This document shows, one piece after another, positions 17,048-20,428 of a DNA stretch of 20,428 nt. The position numbers were made by a program, and so were the translations under genes. This DNA comes from Seminavis robusta. Lineage: Eukaryota; Bacillariophyta; Bacillariophyceae; Naviculales; Naviculaceae. How positions within the stretch are numbered: position 1 is the first letter of the stretch; each line of letters begins with the position of its first letter. The notes under the pieces were generated by a model, which saw only the letters and a program-made list of their open reading frames with translations, did no database searches and had not been told where the DNA came from. The DNA is taken from NCBI GenBank assembly GCA_903772945.1, contig CAICTM010001946.1, positions 1 to 20,428 of the forward strand, in the 5' to 3' direction.

Positions 17048-17072
17048 AGCAAAGACACCGAAGCAAGGACAC
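17031..17072. repeat. three 14-bp tandem repeats upstream of fibrillin
   Basis: YGAAGCAARGACAC at 17031-17044, 17045-17058 and 17059-17072, with one change in each of units 2 and 3. They end 97 bp before the fibrillin ATG. Confidence 0.85.
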
Positions 17073-17169
17073 GATTGCAGATCCATTCAGGTGGTGTTTT
17101 GTTTGTGTGTCTTATAGAAGTATACGTATTGGTACGACCGTAGGGAAAAGCAGAGATTACCGCAGCAAC

Positions 17170-18228
17170 ATGGTGCATTTCCGCGCTCCAGCCACCACAA
17201 GGGCCGTCTTAGCAGCTCTATTGCTGATGATCCCATGCTCAACATTGGCGTTTCTGGTATCAGAATCAACAGGTAGCCGCCGTTTAACTGCGAAAAAGCC
17301 TCTTGTGGTTTCTTTTGCCTCCAAGGAATCTTCTGCCTCGATATCGGCATCGGCCGAAGAAGAAAGAGCGTCGCGACGAAAGGAGCTGTTCAATCTCTTG
17401 GGATCAACTCCCTCGAATGCACCCACTTCTCCAGACTTTACCAACTATATATTGGGTGCGATACAACGGCTCGAGCAGGTGTGTCCCACGCCGGACCAAG
17501 ACGTACTGGGCAAGTTGGGAGGAACTTGGGAATTGCTCTGGACTGCTCAAGATAGATCCAGTGAAGAGTACAATACGCTAGGACCTTTGTTTACTTGGAT
17601 AAAGTAAGTGCAAAGGTGGCTGGGTTGGGCTGGCCGGGCTGGACCGTGTTTCATTTGCTTGCTCCTGGCTAACTAACCAATCAATCTGCCTTTTATATCC
17701 CTTTATGCTACCTTGCTAACCATACATTTCTTTTCTTGCCATGCGTAAAGTCCTATTGAAGACCAATCGTATTCCAACAATCCAGATGGAAGCTCAGGGA
17801 GACTCAACCCAGTTTTACCACGTGCCGTGCAAGATCAATTGGAGCGGATGGGTCTCATCCGCATCGACCAAGAACTTGCCAATGTCAAGAGCACACAATC
17901 CATAGACCTGCAGAAACGCCGGGTTCGGAATATTGTCACCTTTGCTGTTCCTGGTTTCCCGGACGCGTCCAACACCCGTCGTGCTTCGCTTACGGTGGAT
18001 ATTGATATTACTCCCCATGCCAGCAATGCCAGACGAGTCAATGTCAAATTTCAAGCGTGTCGCTTGATCATTTCCAAGAGTCCCATCGACATCAACTTCC
18101 CGCTTGGATTGCTAGGTCCGACCGGATGGTTGGTGACTGACTACATTGACGACGACATTCGCATTACACGAGGGCACAAGGGTTCCGTTTTCGTCCTCAG
18201 ACGACCACGAAAGTCAGCGGAGGTATGA
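17170..18228 (+). CDS. plastid PAP/fibrillin family protein, 303 aa
   Basis: Fibrillins (plastid lipid-associated proteins) bind lipids at plastoglobules and thylakoids. Exons 17170-17603 and 17751-18228. ATG 17170 starts a hydrophobic signal peptide (about residues 11-27) with predicted cleavage STLA|FLVSES. Phe at +1 is the key residue of the ASAFAP-type bipartite presequence for import into secondary red plastids. The fibrillin core begins near residue 65 (RRKELFNLLGS) and includes LGGTWELLWTAQDRSS, then FTWINPIEDQSYSNNP across the splice, and ends with the typical RITRGHKGSVFVLRRP. Donor GTAAGT; acceptor TAAAG; a CTAAC branch-like sequence at 17716-17720. Which fibrillin subgroup it belongs to cannot be told by eye. 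Confidence 0.92.
17604..17750 (+). other. intron of the fibrillin gene, 147 nt
   Basis: ATAAA|GTAAGT at the donor and TTTCTTTTCTTGCCATGCGTAAAG|TCC at the acceptor. Joining gives an Asn codon across the junction and the conserved W-I-N-P. Confidence 0.9.
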
Positions 18229-19028
18229 GAGACACAGTGGCTCGTGCCGTGCGGTTGGAGGAAGTCATCAGCCTTCACATTGGTACAGTACAACACAACC
18301 CTTTTCCATTTGTTGGAGCCTTCTCTCTGGTCATGACGATGATGCGACGGTCCTTCCAATATCACGCTATAGAAAATAGAAGGCAAGAGGTGCACGACTT
18401 CATTCAACTACCCAGGACCAAGAAGCAATTTTGACAAGGAAAGCTGAGCCATAGAGTACCAAATTGCATTCACAGTACTGAAAAAGGAACAGAGGTCAAT
18501 TCGATTGGACTACAATCATACTTATAGAAACAATCACAAACCTTTGCTCTGGAGTAGGCCCTGCATTTCCAGTACAAGATTGGTCAGGTTTGTGCAGTAG
18601 TATTCCAACAATGATCGGGACAAACGAAGCTGCTGTCTGCGTTGTTCGGGCCAGATTTATTTGTCCTGCCTGGCTCGATCTATACCGATGAAGCTCGTTG
18701 GCAGGGATCGGATCACTTTGGATGGCGGCGGAGTCAAAGCCAATCATCACGTTTGTAGCAACGACGGTCAATTGGAAGCCCCTGCCGGGGTGCCAGAACG
18801 GAAATCATGGACGAAGCAACAGGACAAACCAAATAAAAGAACTCAATATTGTACGGTCAGCCGTGGTCAAATCTAATTATTTCTATTACACGTACTAGCT
18901 ATGGGCTGCTTGAGACAATCTGCCCTTTGGCCTCAAGGCCGAGCATCTACTGCCATGATGTGTAATGTGGGTAGCATGGCATGACCAACACCACAGTACG
19001 GTACATATCAAACTGTCAGCATCCTCTC
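18229..19028. other. intergenic region between convergent genes
   Basis: 3' flanks of the fibrillin (+) and GT64 (-) genes. A minus-strand frame at 18496-18771 (91 codons) and plus-strand frames near 18225-18434 and 18661-18898 are open, but none has recognisable features. CTAGCTA occurs at 18895. Confidence 0.55.
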
Positions 19029-20389
19029 TCATCCGTGCCCCTCGGATGACAGATTGCGACTCTTGGCGTACTGGTCCAAGGACCGCCGTATCCCTGTCAC
19101 TACTCGGCCAAATTCTCTCCCGTCTAGTTGCAACCATTCTCTTCGCTTCTCCTCCAAAGCATGAAAACGTGGATTGGCCAAGATCTGTTGCAATCCTGGA
19201 GTTGGCGCTGGTGCAAGAACGTTGGATGTATTAAACGTGGAAATACCTCGAAAGGTGGAATAGCCATCAAACTTGTCCTTGAGCTGCAAATCCGTGGCGA
19301 ACCAATCGACACAGTTGGATCGATGTGGCATATGATTCTTTCCGGCCTTGATTCCTTCATATCCCGTTTTGAGAGCGAGCTGCAGTCGCGATGTGAACCC
19401 CCACTCGTCGACGGCAATGGGATATTTTGCATGTGTGAGATTGGAAATAAGCAAACTCATGGCAATATCTTCACAATTCATGTGATCTTGGATGTGCTGG
19501 TACATGTCTCTTGGTAGATAATGTGTATAGTAGTGCAGATAATCACGGTGTAGAAACGCCGTGGATGTCAATCCCAAGGAATATTGTTGATTGCGATGCC
19601 ACCCATATCGCCATCGGGGAGGGTTGGAGTAGGCGTCTGTGACGAGATGGCGTCGGGGTGCATACGTGATCATTCGATCGGGATGTTGAGTCCACAGAAA
19701 GAATCCATATCCAGTGCCTCGCAAGTGTAAATCAAGTCATCGTCTAAAATGACAATGCCAAGAGTGCTTGTGGGAGTGGTGGGCAGAATATCGAAGCGAT
19801 TATTGAGTCGGTTGGTGGTCCTTCGTTCCACTACGACCTTTGGGTTTTCCAACACTTCTGCAGGGATGCGATTGTCGGTTATTTCGTCTGGATTCGTCGT
19901 CGTCATGTTGTCGTCTTCTTGCAAGATACTCCAAACCACTTGAATTTGTTTGACGCCCGGACATTGAGAATGCAATGATACCGATGCCGCCAGAAACTGG
20001 GCTCGCTTCCAGCTCAATATTCGAAGTGTGTACTGTTCGCGGTCCACGAATCGCAAGGGGGTCAATTGCCGCTCCTCTTCGGGCAACGTAAAGAACGTAG
20101 TGTTGAGAACTACGGGAGGTGGTGGGGGCACCAAGTCGCTTTCCAAAGTGGTAGTAGTAGATGGAGGAGGGGTCACAAATAGATCGACCGAGAATCTGGA
20201 CTGAGTCCGGTAGGCTATCAGGTGAGTGAAGAAGATACAAGCCAGAACTATTCCTCCCCGGACTCTGCCGCTATCTATCCCACCCTGTACTCTGCCTCCC
20301 TTCAGCCGGTGACTTTTCAGCTTGATCATCTTTGTGCTTTCATCTTTTGTATTCAGTCGAATGGTATTTGGAGGCTGGGTTGATCCCAT
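19029..20389 (-). CDS. GT64 (exostosin-like) glycosyltransferase with one frameshift, about 453 aa
   Basis: GT64 enzymes transfer GlcNAc/GalNAc-type sugars in the ER/Golgi, as the C-terminal domain of EXT/EXTL proteins does. ATG 20389 starts a basic tail, then a signal anchor (about residues 46-60, GGIVLACIFFTHLIAY) and a Thr/Pro-rich stem. The catalytic domain starts near residue 120 (YTLRILSWKRAQFLAASVSL). It has the metal-binding ILDDDLIYTCEALD (214-227), then FFLWTQHPDRM, YSLGLTSTAFLHRDYLHYYT and the conserved MNCEDIAM. Between CEALD and YGFFLW the frame changes by one base near 19709: GATATGG would read through as GATTATGG. The rest of both halves is intact, so a sequencing or assembly error is as likely as a recent null allele. 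Stop at 19029. Confidence 0.88.
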
Positions 20390-20428
20390 GCGTTGTTATC
20401 GTGAAACAAATTTTATGTCGCCAGAAAT
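20390..20428. other. right edge, upstream of the GT64 gene
   Basis: 39 bases of 5' flank on the minus strand; too short to judge. Confidence 0.5.

Noticed and set aside
18496..18771. 91-codon minus-strand frame between fibrillin and GT64
   Set aside because: Weak hydrophobic segment only; no family match and no clear start context.
19700..19716. Programmed frameshift or tiny intron in the GT64 gene
   Set aside because: No slippery sequence and no room for an intron between the conserved blocks; a one-base loss explains it.
1..20428. CRISPR arrays, tRNA, rRNA
   Set aside because: No regularly spaced repeats, no cloverleaf with a TTCGA-type loop and no rRNA-like sequence seen; the genome is eukaryotic in style.

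Overview
The window looks like nuclear DNA of a microalga with a secondary red plastid, most likely a diatom or a close stramenopile. The pointers are a PAP/fibrillin protein whose N-terminus is an ER signal peptide followed by a phenylalanine at the predicted cleavage point (the bipartite plastid presequence of such algae), genes with few, short GT-AG introns (87, 147 and 179 nt), and degenerate PIF/Harbinger transposon genes in a style I associate with diatom genomes. The assignment is an inference; no rRNA or other marker gene is present.

Left third (1-5932) is transposon-derived. A decayed Harbinger-type transposase gene (89-3154, + strand) is split by an 1829-bp LTR element (1149-2977) with 153-bp LTRs, TG...CA ends and a perfect 5-bp target duplication (GGTGG). 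Removing the insert rejoins the transposase in frame. The LTR element lies on the minus strand. Directly next to its 5' LTR are 15 nt that are perfectly complementary to a stretch inside the LTR just downstream of a TATA-like box. That is the layout of a self-primed (Tf1-type) retroelement rather than a tRNA-primed one, and it is the most interesting signal here. Convergent with the transposase is a second decayed gene (5039-3250, - strand), probably the accessory protein of the same Harbinger element. A 433-bp MITE with inverted ends and flanking TTAA follows (5496-5928).

5933-9115 has no convincing gene. It is rich in short palindromes (CTAGCTAG, GTAC, TACCGGTA) and small dispersed repeats.

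The right half is an ordinary gene-bearing region: an LRR-like protein (9116-10609, +); an S28 serine carboxypeptidase (13092-11389, -) whose open frame hides an 87-nt in-frame intron; a divergently transcribed type II membrane glycosyltransferase resembling fucosyltransferases (13491-15037, +, one intron); a mitochondrial-type monothiol glutaredoxin with a CGFS site (16068-15556, -); a plastid PAP/fibrillin (17170-18228, +, one intron); and a GT64/exostosin-like glycosyltransferase broken by one missing base (20389-19029, -). These are independent housekeeping or secretory-pathway genes; nothing suggests they form one pathway, although the two glycosyltransferases and the membrane-anchored peptidase would all sit in the endomembrane system.
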